64,000 bases of DNA, from assembly GCA_035079385.1 (NCBI GenBank), contig JAVHKY010000003.1:19503001-19567000 (forward strand), written 5' to 3'. Of this stretch, positions 54,472 to 64,000 are shown piece by piece. This stretch comes from Aspidiotus rigidus. Its lineage: Eukaryota; Arthropoda; Insecta; Hemiptera; Diaspididae. A program made the translations under genes and the position numbers. The notes under the pieces are model-generated. The model had not been told where the DNA came from. It did no database searches and was given only the letters and a program-made list of their open reading frames with translations. Every line of letters begins with the position of its first letter. Position 1 is the first letter of the stretch.

Positions 54472-56654
54472 ACCGACTTTTCTAACTAGAAAAGTGAGGT
54501 ATTACGCCCGTAGCAAGGTCAACAGGGGGAGTGGGCAATGAACTTTCTCGACGTCTTAGGGGTCCTAGATCACAACTAGCATAAAAAAAATTTCAGGTTT
54601 CCTTATATATATATACATATGTATATAAGATTTTTTTCTCCGCGGAACTCCTCCCAAACTACCCGATGGATTTTTTTGTAACTTAGCCATATTGTAGTAG
54701 TATATCTGAAGATGTGCACCTGCATTTTTTTTGAGGATCGGATGAGTAGTTCTCGAGAAATTTTTACTTTTGTTGAAAAATTTTTCACTATTACGAGTAG
54801 CTTCTTACGAATAGCTGCGAGTAGCTGCTTACGTTAGGAGAAGCGGATTTTCCTCTACGTTTACCACTTTCGTTATCAGTACGTGTATTGTGATGAAGAA
54901 CCTTTCATCATTCGACAGGTTCATTCTTTGTTCATTCTTTACCAAGGGTTCATTGGATTTTATTTCCGATGAAACCTTTTCGTTCAAATTTAGTACACTT
55001 GTATCTCGCTTCCCACAGCCCCTAGAGCGTTGAATTTTGTTTTGTCAAATTTTATTTGTTTTGTTAAATTTATTTTTGAACGGATAGTGGCAATGGCGAG
55101 TTGTTCATTTTTCTAGCTATTTTTCATTATTATTAGTCATACTCGATAGTTTTTTTTTTTTTTTTTTTTTTTATTATTATTTTACGAGCATTATAAACTG
55201 CACGAGGGTTATTTGCTCGGCGTTACAATCTTATTTTAGAACATTACTTTAATTAGGTTAAATTAGGTACGTATTGGTGGAATTGAGTGGCGATCGAACG
55301 GAATTTGTTGGTGAATTATATGAAGTTGTAGAATTGAGTAGTACGTAAATAAGTTAGGGTTGAGTCGATGGTTTCGGAGTTGTTGTTTAGTGCTGCATTG
55401 ATATTGGAAGATATATTTAGGGAGGTTCGAGTGGGTTGCAGGACGGGGCATGAGAAAAAATGATCAACTGATAAATTTTCTTGGAGACAGTGAGGGCATG
55501 ATGGAGGAGCGAGATTAGTGAGAAGATAAGTATGAGTAAGACGAGTGTGGCCTATTCGCAGCCGAGCTAAAATGACCTCCTCTTGCCTTGAATTTCGTTG
55601 GGATGAGGACCAAAATGTGGGTTCACGTTTTATTTTTCTTAATTTGTTATTCGACTGATTTTAGTGAAAACCTTGAGTTTGAATGATTAAGTACAATTTT
55701 TTAATCTTCATCAAGTGTGCTGATGCGAGACTATACCTGGGTGATTTCACTCTTAATTAATAATTGATTTATTTGTCATTTTTTCATGTATGGGTACATA
55801 ATTAATAGTGGTTCATAGTTGATTTGAGGTGTCAAAAGAGATGGAAAGATTATTTTCAATTTGGACTGGCTTTTTTGAGTGAGATTTGAGATTAGACTAA
55901 TGAGTAAACCGGGCTTGGGTGCTATATATTTTTACCGAATTTTCTAGCTAGAAAAGTGAGGTATTTTGTTAATACGTTCGGAATGGTTGAAGCGTGAGGG
56001 AAGGAATGAGGGGTTGACTATTGGGTGATTGGTTGCTTCTTTCGTTTCGACATCGATTTTTTTAGTTTTTCGGGATCTCGTTGTAGCTGGATTCCCAGAT
56101 GAAGAATTTTGGGGTGGAGTGTGCATAGAAAATGGTGATATGATAGCGTGAAGGCAATTTATGAGTGCACGAGAGGAGTAGCAGCTCGAGATAGCTTTAA
56201 GAGATGCCAGAAATCGGAAGTGATAAAGAATTGAACCACTCATCCTAATATACAGTATACTAGACTAATAATATGCTAAGAATAAGGTATGGGAAAAAAT
56301 GATTGTAGAGCTCTTTTTTATTAGAAACAACTGTTATAGCCTCGTAGCAGTTTGGACAGGGGGAGGGGGAGTGGTTTTTCTGGAGACGTTTTGTAGGTTT
56401 TAGATGACTCTTAGCCTAAATTATAACAAAATTCAGGTTTCCTTATTGGATTATAGGTATTTTTACTCTGTTATCTGTTGATGTGACATCGTAGTGATAG
56501 AATTTATAAACTGAGTTTTATTGTTTATTCTACAAGTGTTTGACATGATTGACAGGTCATTGGTATTTAATTTAAAGAGAGGGAGTGACTCTTTCAATGT
56601 TTTTTGCTTTGTGGGAAGAAAAGTCGTGTACTACTCACGCGACTGCGTGAGTGT
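54472..56654. mobile_element. T-run-inserting element (Helentron/Helitron-like?), copy B
   Basis: Second copy of the element at 24,370-26,725, same orientation, very similar throughout. The left flank ends CCCTCTT and the right flank starts TTTTTTCTCG, so insertion again lies between Ts. The left palindrome is ACTTTTCTAACTAGAAAAGT (one pair changed); the right hairpin ACTCACGCGACTGCGTGAGT is intact. It lacks one of the two tandem units of about 170 bp that copy A has near 24,545-24,880. Confidence 0.8.
55944..56243 (-). pseudogene. RNase H relic of an I-group LINE, copy B
   Basis: Same frame and protein as 26,015-26,314, as are the C-terminal relic residues (about 55,605-55,430, LARLRIGHTRLTHTYLL type). 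Conservation in both copies reflects recent spread of the carrier element rather than selection on the frame, since the RNase H domain is frameshifted in both. Confidence 0.6.
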
Positions 56655-57019
56655 TTTTTTCTCGTGCACCCTTCTTTAAAGAAGAAAGATTCAAAGGGAT
56701 GCATTCTGGTAATCTCAGAAAATTTTAAAATACAGGCTACCTACAGGATAGAGATTTGGAAAAATCTCGACTCAAAATTAAACGTAAGAAGTGATTGCTA
56801 TCCAAAGAAGGGCAAATCGGAAAACCTTGATAGGAGACCAGAGAAGGGAGTTGAATAACCTATTTGTGGCACTCGGAATGATTTTGAATCACAAGCTATA
56901 CAGAGCGAGGGTACTTGAGGAGATCTTGACTCAAGAACAGAAAGAGGAGAGCTGGCTAACCTATTTGAGTGATTCTCCACTCGAAACATCTTTATGAGAC
57001 GTTGGACTCTTGAAGAATT
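56655..57019. other. Unassigned, possibly diverged satellite
   Basis: Contains words such as GAGATTTGGAAAAATCTCGA and AATCACAAGCTATACAGAGC that recall the 204-bp satellite and the minisatellite units, but I cannot align them reliably. Confidence 0.35.
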
Positions 57020-57130
57020 TTCAGAAGGATCAGCTGTGCAGAGAAATCTCTACATTTGTATAAAGAAAGAATTAAAATATAAAAGTTGGTTGGCAAATCA
57101 AAACAACTTCTCTGATGGCCTTGACCTAAT

Positions 57131-57687
57131 ATATGCAACGATTTAGAGAGAAGGGCGCAGGAGGTTGAATTAGATATCCTCTCCCAGGCAGACAATGATT
57201 TTCGATTGGCATACCGGGACATTTCATTTTTATGAGAGAATACAGTCATACTTCTGCGGTTGCACTTCTGTAACACCGGATCTCGATTGGCGTTGGGTCT
57301 TTGAGACGACTGGTCATACTCGTGAGTGTATGCGCGCGCGGCTACTTTCCTCTTTATTTTATTTTATTTTATTTTATTTATTTTATTTATTTTATTTATT
57401 TTATTTATTTTATTTATTTTATTTATTTTATTTATTTTATTTATTTTATTTATTTTATTTATTTTATTTATTTTATTTATTTTATTTATTTTATTTATTT
57501 TATTTATTTATTCATTTATTATATTTATTTTTTAAATTTATTTTATTCTTTTTGTTTCTCATAATTGGAGGCAGTTCATGACTCATGGATCAATGTCTTG
57601 TAAGGGGGGTGTCGGCGGTAATTGGCCCCCAGGCTGTTGTCGCCACCACCCCAAAAAATAAACTACCTTAAATAAATAAATAAATAT
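57131..57687 (+). mobile_element. Truncated non-LTR element in the satellite
   Basis: Interrupts one satellite unit (it resumes at TATGGTCCTGGACAAAATGC). The right end has GGTGTCGGCGGTAATTGGCC, CTGTTGTCGCCACCACCCC, AAAAAATAAACTACC and an (AAAT)n tail, the same 3' block as at 21,600 and 37,230. A 9-bp microsatellite fills its middle. A reading GAQEVELDILSQ-like near 57,150 is too short to classify. Confidence 0.55.
57346..57530. repeat. 9-bp tandem repeat (TTTTATTTA)n
   Basis: About 19 units after a short (ATTTT)n lead-in. The unit length is a multiple of three, so several frames stay open (Tyr-Leu-Phe and Ile-Leu-Phe runs); these are not genes. Confidence 0.95.
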
Positions 57688-58860
57688 GGTCCTGGACAAA
57701 ATGCTTTGAACCATTATAAAAGAGGAGCTATGGAAAACTGTAGACCTGAATTTATAGAGAGGGATGGAAAATTTTTTAATAATCTGCAAACTTTGGTAGA
57801 GAAGTTCCGAGGAATCTAGATATGATTAACACATCTTACTTAGTGAACTTGACCTAATTTATGGTTTCAGATGAATGCTCTGTATCGTTATGGAGGAGAA
57901 ACTTCAAAAAAAATGAAGCCTTGAATTTATAAAAAAAACGAGAGAAACTTGAAACCAGCAGATCTCTGCAGAGGAAGCTCCAAATTTGTATGGAGAGGGA
58001 ATTTAGATATATGGAGATTGGTTAGCAAATTAACTCATTTTGCCTGATGACCTTGACCTAATTCATGGTCTTGGACGAATCCTCTATGAACCACTTCAAA
58101 GGAAGAACTCGGAAAAACTTTCAGCCTTAAATTTATAGAAAATGTAGGAGAACCTTTTTATTCTGCAAACCTTTAACAAGAAGCTTCAAATTTGTGTGAA
58201 GGAGGAATTTAGATATGGAAGTTTGTCAGCAAATCAAGATATCTTGCCTCACGATCTTGACCTAATTCCTGGCCTTGGACAAATGCTCTTGTATCACTAT
58301 AGAGGAGAGACCTGGAAAAAGTTTAAGCCTTAAATTTATAGAAAAGGCAGGAGAAACTCTAAACCTACAAACCTCTGTAGAGGAAGTTCCAAATTTGTAT
58401 AAACGAGGAATTTAGATGTGGAAGTTGGTTGGAAAATTAATACATTTTGTCTGATGACCTTGACAATGTCTTAGACGAATGCTCTGAACCACCAAGTACG
58501 AAGGAGGAACTTGGAAAAAATTCAACCTCTGACTCTTTAGAAAAAGTTGAAGGAACGTGAAAATCTACAAACGTTTGCAGAGGAAGCTCTAAATTTGTAT
58601 AAAGGAGGAATTTAGATATGAATGTTGGTTAGCAAATTGACATAAATTGTTGCTTGATGACCTTGACCTAATTCATGGTTTCGGTTGAATGCTAGGGTCA
58701 GGACTCGAAAAAATTTAAGCTTTGAATTTCTAGAAAATGCAGGAGAATTTTTTCAAGTTGCGAATCTCCGAAGAGATGCTGCGAGTCTGTAAGAAGGAGG
58801 AATTCAGGATCGTGAAGTCATCGAGTAAATTGGCAGGATTTTGAATTTTGACTTCTTTAA

Positions 58861-61005
58861 AGGAAGTAAGTAGTTTTATAGAAAACCAGAATCTATTGTT
58901 GTCTTAGTTGGTAGTGCATCATCGAGAGTTGTTGAAACAAGCTGTGATCTAACCAAATGTACATTATTATTGGCTCTGCTGTCTTGAAAGAAATTTAATA
59001 GAAAGCTCTGATTTTTACGGTAGGAAAGGAACTACCATAGCCTCCTCAAGACGTGACGTCATTTTATTACGAGGCCTCTTAAACTGGCGTCCGGCTAACC
59101 TGGAGAGACGAAGGGGATTCCTCTCTGTCATTGCAATGCAATGACCTTGAATTTTTTGTTCGTCATCAATGAGGGTAGATCTATGTTGGCTTATTCGTAA
59201 ATTGTCCCTTCAAAATACGTAGTTTGAAAATAATGTTCTCAAACTTTTTTTCCTTCACTCGTAATATTGCGGATAGTGTGTAAAAACCGACATTATTACG
59301 GCATTAAGCAATAAACGATCATGTTTCTCATTATCACTCTTTCGAAGTACCAATGTTTGCGTCGAGTTATTTACATTCGACAACTTCGACTCCAATAAAA
59401 GCACGTAACCCTCCGAATTCACATTAAATGCACATCTCGACATTATAATATATAATACACGATACACGATTGTTTTAATGAGGGGCGTACTTCGCGCTAA
59501 CCAGGAAATCTAATAGGCTGCAATTAATCAAAAATTCTTCTATCTCGTTATACGAAGAGCGCGAAATCTTTACATCTTTTCAGTTTTCCGGTTCTCTCAC
59601 GAGGCAGCCACGTTCCGTAAACCCGTAAAATCGATGTCGCATTTATCAAAATACCGATCTATTTTTTTCTACTCTTTATTTTCTTTTAAAAATTTTTAAT
59701 CGCTCATTAAAATCGCATACTTGTTGCACCCGAGACGAAAATATAGGAACATGAATGATGCACCATTAGGCTTCGAAATTTTCGTAAGAATTTTTCGCGC
59801 CGCCCGATAATTGAATAATGTGTCACAGCCAATGACCGGATCCGGTAATACGCCGGATGACTGGTTCTGATATTCGAATTTTGAACGTCGCGTAGACGAA
59901 ATATTATTTTAGTAAAGCGGCTCTTGGCTCTGGTCGAGCAAACTGAAACGGGTACCAGAACGTTAATGCATCACGAAAATATTTCATTTGCACGTTAGTG
60001 TATAAAACTCCGTCATGTAGAGACGTCGGAAGACGGGATGCGACGTTCGTCTTATTGACTGTTACCTATAGTAAATTCACTTTTTAATGGACGATAATGC
60101 GCTGAATAAATAGTTTCTGTTTAGAAATATACTTAGTTTATTCCGTGATTTGAATATCTGTGACGGTATTTTAAATGCGTTTGATAAACGTGTGGTAGTT
60201 ATAAACGTTTACTGATCCGCCTGCCACGTTATAAGCCGCGATAAAAACGTTGCTCTTTATTAGTACCGAAGGATGCCCACATCATTGCCCAGGTTCATGT
60301 CTTACGGTTCTTACGAGACTCACCTCAAGGAGGGCGTCTTCTTATAAGTCGCGATTGAGCGATTTGTTTTCGCGCTTCCCAGGCCAGAAATCATCGTAAT
60401 CGACTACTGCTATGCGGAATACCCCCCTTATGAAATACTGTCGAACGCTTCGACAATATGAGTATCAGCGTAAACACATAATTTGCTCGGATTAATCGTC
60501 GCTGTTTCTATAGAAATTAGCAGCGTGTAAACTCGCATTAGCCGTAAATCACGATAAATTATTTGCAACTAACGGAGCAGAAAACGCTTTATTGAACCAC
60601 CTCAACGTCTTGAGGAAGCTAGCAGCTTTTAGCTCCGCTGTAGATACGCGTCGCTCATTTATATTCTTTTATGATATAGCATTTATTTTCATGCTATCGT
60701 GCATCAGTAACTGTGTTCTATCGCTAATGAAGTAATAATTTTTTCAAATGAGTACGAGAACTGGTTATTTTTATGAACACTCGATAAGTATTGAAGTGCG
60801 AGAGTCTCTTACGCGTAATACTATTTCTTATAATTTGTTTCGCGTAATTTCCAGAAATACACAATCCGCGTGCGATAAAGGCTATACCGTTCCTTACAGA
60901 ATATAGAGATGGCTCATGCTCGCTCACCATCGGATACTAACAAATTGTCTACGATGGGGTGAACGAGTATGGTCAGAAAAAAGATGTTCTCGCTTCCAAA
61001 TATAT
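58861..61005. other. No gene seen
   Basis: AT-rich sequence with higher word complexity than the flanking repeats, possibly unique intergenic DNA. Short minus-strand frames (59,467-59,255; 60,930-60,724) have no recognisable domain. Confidence 0.5.
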
Positions 61006-61508
61006 TATTAGCGGGGAACCCGCTATCCATTTTGTTAGGAGATTACATCCTCAGAAAATGTCCACGTCCGCGAAGTTAGTAACCTAAGGTTAGGTTAGGT
61101 TACGGGACTTGGAAGAATTTCGAGTCTCGAGCTATGTATGAAAGGAGGGAGACTTAGAAGAATTTCGAGTCTCGAGCTATATATGATAGGAGGGGGACTT
61201 AGAAGAATTTCAAGTCTCGAGCTATATATGATAGGAGGGGGACTTATTTCAAGTCTCGAGCTATATATAATAGGGGGGGGGGGGACTTGGAAGAATTTTG
61301 ACTTTCGAGCTTCCGTCCGCCGTCCAACCAAAAACTTGGAAAAATTTTGAGACTCGAGCTATATATGATAGGAGGGAATGTAGAATGATAATTTCGATTT
61401 GAATTATATGACAAGATTATCAACTCAGTTCCACACCACCTGAGAGGTCGAGTTAAGGAATTGCGGGTTTCCCGCTGCCATTGCAACGTCTGCAATGGCT
61501 TCTAATTT
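61006..61508 (+). mobile_element. Minisatellite element, GCGGGGAACCCGC type, second complete copy
   Basis: Starts ATTAGCGGGGAACCCGCTAT with a full palindrome and then the same TTTTGTTAGGAGATTACATC, a GTCCACGTCCGCG block, GGTTAGGTTAGGTTACGGGA and five 45-bp units with a G run at 61,272-61,284. It ends with GGAATTGCGGGTTTCCCGCT, the stem-loop GCCATTGCA-ACGTC-TGCAATGGC and a T run. One internal block (CGTCCGCCGTCCAACCAAAA) resembles the other, AACAGGGAACC type, showing that the two types share parts. Confidence 0.82.
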
Positions 61509-61793
61509 TTTTTATTGAGGGGGCCAATGCACTTCAGACAGCAACTACTAGCTTGTTGACCCGAGCTTTTGTCTAAGACATGATTTAAACTCTAGATGCC
61601 GATCACAGCGCTTCTTTTCTTAATTGCTTCTTAGTCAAGCTAATATACCAGATTTGAAAAAAATGAAGAGATTACATATGAGAGAAAACTGTCAGTAAGC
61701 CTTACCCCTGTTACCCAGGAAGATTAGGCTCAAAAATAAGAATAAATGGAAATAAATGCCGGCAAAGGTTTTTTTCGTGGATTATGTTTAAAA

Positions 61794-62218
61794 CGACGGC
61801 TTCCTTAACGAAGTTAAACGAGGAACGCAGGGAACCTGTTTTATGAGTCAAATGGGATTTGGTATTGGAAATTCAAGGAAGCCTAGACCTAGATAAAGCT
61901 AGTATAAAGAAGGCCTAGACCTACTATAAGCCTCGTATAATATAGTTTCAGGGTAAATTTTTCTCGAATCTCGAGCTATATATGATAGCTCGAGAGCTGA
62001 AATTTATCCAAGTCCCTTTCATATTATATATAGCTCGAGAGTCGACATCTTTTCTAAGTCTTCCTCCTATCATATATAGCTCGAGAGTCGACATTTTTCC
62101 AAGTCCCCCTCCTATCATATATGGCTCGAGAGTCAAAATTTTTCCAAGTTTTTTGCTGAACGGCGGACGGCGCACGGCAAATTTCTCAAAAAGCCCCCCA
62201 TAAAACAGGTTCCCTGTT
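61794..62218 (-). mobile_element. Complete 425-bp minisatellite-bearing GGGAACC element
   Basis: Inserted in the foldback element: the uninterrupted version reads GATTATGTTTAAAATGGTCT (48,252). Here AAAA flanks it at 61,790-61,793 and 62,219-62,222. Read on the minus strand: TTTT, AACAGGGAACCTGTTTTATG, GGGGGGCTTTTTGAGAAATT, a TGCGCCGTCCGCC block, about four 45-bp units, a TAGGCTTATAGTAGGTCTAG block, ACTCATAAAACAGGTTCCCT, CTTCGTTAAGGAAGCCGTCG, TTTT. This is the clearest type copy of the family. Confidence 0.88.
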
Positions 62219-62587
62219 AAAATGGTCTCCTGATAAACATACTGAAAGTTCACAGCGATCAGAGAGCGAGCCCTCCCCCAAAGGGGGTCAAAGTACCACT
62301 GAAATTAGTTTTCTGAGAATAAAAATCGAAAACTAAGCATCCGACAAAAAAAAGTTTCAAACAAAAGTTGTTCCTCATCAAATTCCCTATAAATTTCACT
62401 ATATGTATGACAACTTAGCCCAAAAACTCGAGCTGAAAAGTTGGTTTGAAAGTTGAGCGATTTCTAAAATTTTTGATTTTAGTGTTAGTGTAGTCAAATT
62501 AGACAGGTTTCGGAAAAAAAAAGAACATTGCGACATACTGAAGGTCTGATTGCTGGAAATGGTCAAGAATGAAGTCCAAAACAACAT

Positions 62588-62688
62588 CATTATTAACAGT
62601 TTTTTCACACTCGTAACAGTTTTCATTGATGTCGAAAAAACTGTTAATAATGATCTCGAATACTCGTACTCACGAGGAAAATGTCACT
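62588..62688. mobile_element. 101-bp insertion with 13-bp target duplication and 19-bp perfect hairpin
   Basis: TCCAAAACAACAT is at 62,575-62,587 and 62,689-62,701; the other copies have it once (48,610). The insert starts CATTATTAACAGTTTTTTC, whose perfect reverse complement is at 62,634-62,652, and ends with CTCGTACTCACGAGGAAAATGT-like sequence outside the hairpin. No family recognised. Confidence 0.82.
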
Positions 62689-63115
62689 TCCAAAACAACA
62701 TACTAACTACTCCGCGTTTTTCCCCGGGAGCATATTTGTTAGGGGGGGGGGGGGTTGAAACCCCCTCAAGATCGGTTTTTTGTAAATATCCTGCTTAATA
62801 CGCATTTTAGAGAAAAAAGTCATCAGTCAAAAATTATTCCTCATGAAATTTCCTATCGGATTACGTATTAAATTTCTAATCTACACGTGATAGTTAGCTC
62901 AAAAATTCATGGAAATTGAGCCTCCGCCATGCAAATCCGTGAATAACGCGCTCCTTGCCGAGAGATGACGTCGTTGCGCGGTGGTTACGCGCGAAGGTAA
63001 CGTGAATATTTCGCTAGTACATACGATGAAACGTTCACTAATTTTATTAATTTTAATTAATTGTCACAGGGAATTTGCTGCACGATATTATTTTGAGAAA
63101 GGTATAATCAACTGC

Positions 63116-64000
63116 CGGTACCGATAAGCATGCCAATGCGTTGTAACGTGTTCTAGTGCGTTCATAATATTGTGCCTTGTGCGATAACGAACTACTCGTG
63201 TATACATAATAGTGAGAGCCTACAAGTGTAAAGACTACGCCTATAGCCAGTCTCAACGTGAAAAATCTACCGAATAATCGAAGAACAGTTATGGAGAAAC
63301 AGCTTGCAAATCCCATGAAGGAGATTATGGACATAAAATCCATCGTCACTGAAACTCGAAACATGATTGACCCGCTAACTGAAAGAGTAACTACCCTAGA
63401 AGAAAAGAACGAAGACACAGAGAAGAAGATTAATGAATTGGAAGATGAAATTCAAGATCTGAGATTCAAAGTAGAAACGGGAGAGCAGTATGATCGAAAG
63501 AATAATCTCATCGTGAGCGGCATCCCAATGTATAAAGATGAAAACCTAAAAGAAATAATTTCTACCTTACTTGAGAAACTAGAGGTGAATGTAGAACCCT
63601 ACGATATAGCTGCTCTCCACCGCCTACCCGCAAGAAACGATACGCCGGACATCATAATAAAATTCTTACACGCACAAACGAAAGGTAGAATTATAAAGGC
63701 GTCGGTGGTAAAGCAGCTCAACATTAAGGACATTGGAATGAGAAGTGAAGCCGAGAGTCGAATTTACTGCAGTAGCCATTTAACAAAATACACGCGAGAC
63801 ATCCTCATGAATGCGAAAAATTACAAGAAGCAAGGGATGATTGAATTCGTATGGGAACGTGACGGAAAAATATTCATCAAGAAAACGGCGGAAAGCAAAG
63901 CAATCAGAGTAATGAGTATTGGACATCTCGAGTACATGATTGAAAAATTCGCGCGAAACGCCAATCGGAGCTTCAATCTCGAAAACGAAGAAGAATCAGC
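63116..64000 (+). mobile_element. LINE 5' region (continues beyond window)
   Basis: Starts where the foldback element is interrupted (after GTATAATCAACTGCC) with GGTACCGATAAGCATGCC. About 175 bp of non-coding leader precede ORF1. Because the foldback sequence on the left is intact to this point, this may be the true 5' end of a full-length or nearly full-length LINE. The right part lies outside the window. Confidence 0.7.
63291..64000 (+). CDS. LINE ORF1-like protein, coiled coil plus RRM-like region (partial)
   Basis: Open from ATG at 63,291 through the window end: 236 codons without a stop. The frame has an upstream stop at about 63,213 and no earlier ATG, which fixes the start. Residues about 10-70 are charged with heptad-like leucines (VTTLEEKNEDTEKKINELED), a coiled coil for trimer or multimer formation. 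The block YDRKNNLIVSGIP (about 69-81), with later DIAALHRLPARNDTPDIIIK and FLHAQTKGRIIKA, resembles the RNA-binding region of non-LTR ORF1 proteins, which coat the element RNA. Residues RSEAESRIYCSSHLTKYTRD follow. No CCHC knuckle is seen yet. The intact frame suggests a young copy. The clade is not determined. Confidence 0.82.
   Translation, partial: MEKQLANPMKEIMDIKSIVTETRNMIDPLTERVTTLEEKNEDTEKKINELEDEIQDLRFKVETGEQYDRKNNLIVSGIPMYKDENLKEIISTLLEKLEVNVEPYDIAALHRLPARNDTPDIIIKFLHAQTKGRIIKASVVKQLNIKDIGMRSEAESRIYCSSHLTKYTRDILMNAKNYKKQGMIEFVWERDGKIFIKKTAESKAIRVMSIGHLEYMIEKFARNANRSFNLENEEES

Larger units (their letters stand above)
57020..58860. repeat. Diverged satellite, period about 204 bp
   Basis: The marker GACCTAAT (or GACAATG) recurs at 57,123, 57,851, 58,055, 58,259, 58,461 and 58,665: spacings of 204, 204, 202 and 204 after the first gap, which contains an insertion of about 520 bp. 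Each unit runs through ATTCATGGTCTTGGACGAAT, GAGGAACTTGGAAAAA, AAATTTATAGAAAA, GCAGAGGAAGCTCCAAATTT, GGAGGAATTTAGATATGG and GTTAGCAAATTAA. Units are clearly diverged from one another, so the array is old. No coding function. Confidence 0.85.
61727..63115 (+). mobile_element. Partial foldback element, second copy, with three nested insertions
   Basis: Corresponds to the reverse complement of 50,395 down to about 49,536. It starts CCAGGAAGATTAGGCTCAAA, is broken at 61,793 by a minisatellite element and at 62,587 by a 101-bp insert, and stops at GTATAATCAACTGCC (63,115), where a LINE begins. The inner 1-kb core and other arm are not present before the window ends. Confidence 0.82.

Noticed and set aside
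57195..57581. 128-codon frame rich in Tyr-Leu-Phe
   Set aside because: 9-bp AT-rich tandem repeat; a membrane-protein look without homology.
61088..61110. TTAGG-like telomere repeats (GGTTAGGTTAGGTTAC)
   Set aside because: Only about three units, inside a minisatellite element and shorter at the sister site 51,328. This is not a telomere or an interstitial telomere array.

Overview
The window looks like repeat-dominated DNA from an arthropod nuclear genome, most probably an insect. It is AT-rich, has spliceosomal intron signals, long microsatellites, and many mobile elements of animal types: jockey-like and RNase H-bearing LINEs, Penelope-like elements with GIY-YIG endonucleases, Ty3/gypsy, MULE, hAT and many small inverted-repeat elements. 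Nothing bacterial (operons, Shine-Dalgarno sites, CRISPR) was seen. The species cannot be named from the sequence.

The central feature is a tandem segmental duplication of about 15 kb. Copy 1 is about 16,766-31,855 and copy 2 about 31,854-44,963; the junction is readable and shares 2 bp. Each copy carries the same two-exon gene for a secreted protein of unrecognised family. Exon 1 is only ATGAG plus a 5' splice site (18,415 and 33,501). After a 4.5-5.1 kb intron, exon 2 (22,904-24,092 and 38,626-39,814) supplies the rest of a 397-residue protein with a signal peptide and a very acidic tail. The two proteins differ at one residue. The gene-bearing 3' part of the copies looks closer than the 5' part. 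Because the copies act as filled and empty sites for each other, several later insertions can be read exactly.

Layout. 1-935: nothing recognised. 936-3,948: 5'-truncated jockey-type LINE with a 12-bp target duplication, itself split by an inverted-repeat element. 3,955-5,185: decayed Penelope-like element (PLE). 5,185-12,965: old repeats, small inverted-repeat elements, a PLE half on the minus strand, one weak exon candidate and one weak LTR candidate. 12,966-15,850: two further PLE fragments tail to tail around a MULE transposase relic. 16,766-44,963: the tandem duplication, with arrays of a minisatellite-bearing element, gypsy pol relics and head-to-head inverted PLE pairs. 45,077-45,830: rest of the gypsy pol that the PLE pair interrupted. 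48,190-50,400: 2.2-kb foldback element. 50,642-50,881 and 52,248-52,514: small DNA elements. 54,472-56,654: second copy of a 2.2-kb T-run-inserting element. 57,020-58,860: diverged satellite of about 204 bp. 61,006-63,115: more minisatellite elements and a second foldback copy. 63,116-64,000: 5' part of a LINE with an open ORF1 running off the window.

The only gene with a plausible host role is the duplicated secreted-protein gene. Nearly all other coding signal comes from transposon relics. Most novel in my view: the gene pair with its minimal first exon, the T-run-inserting minisatellite elements with GGGAACC palindromes, and the inverted PLE architecture.
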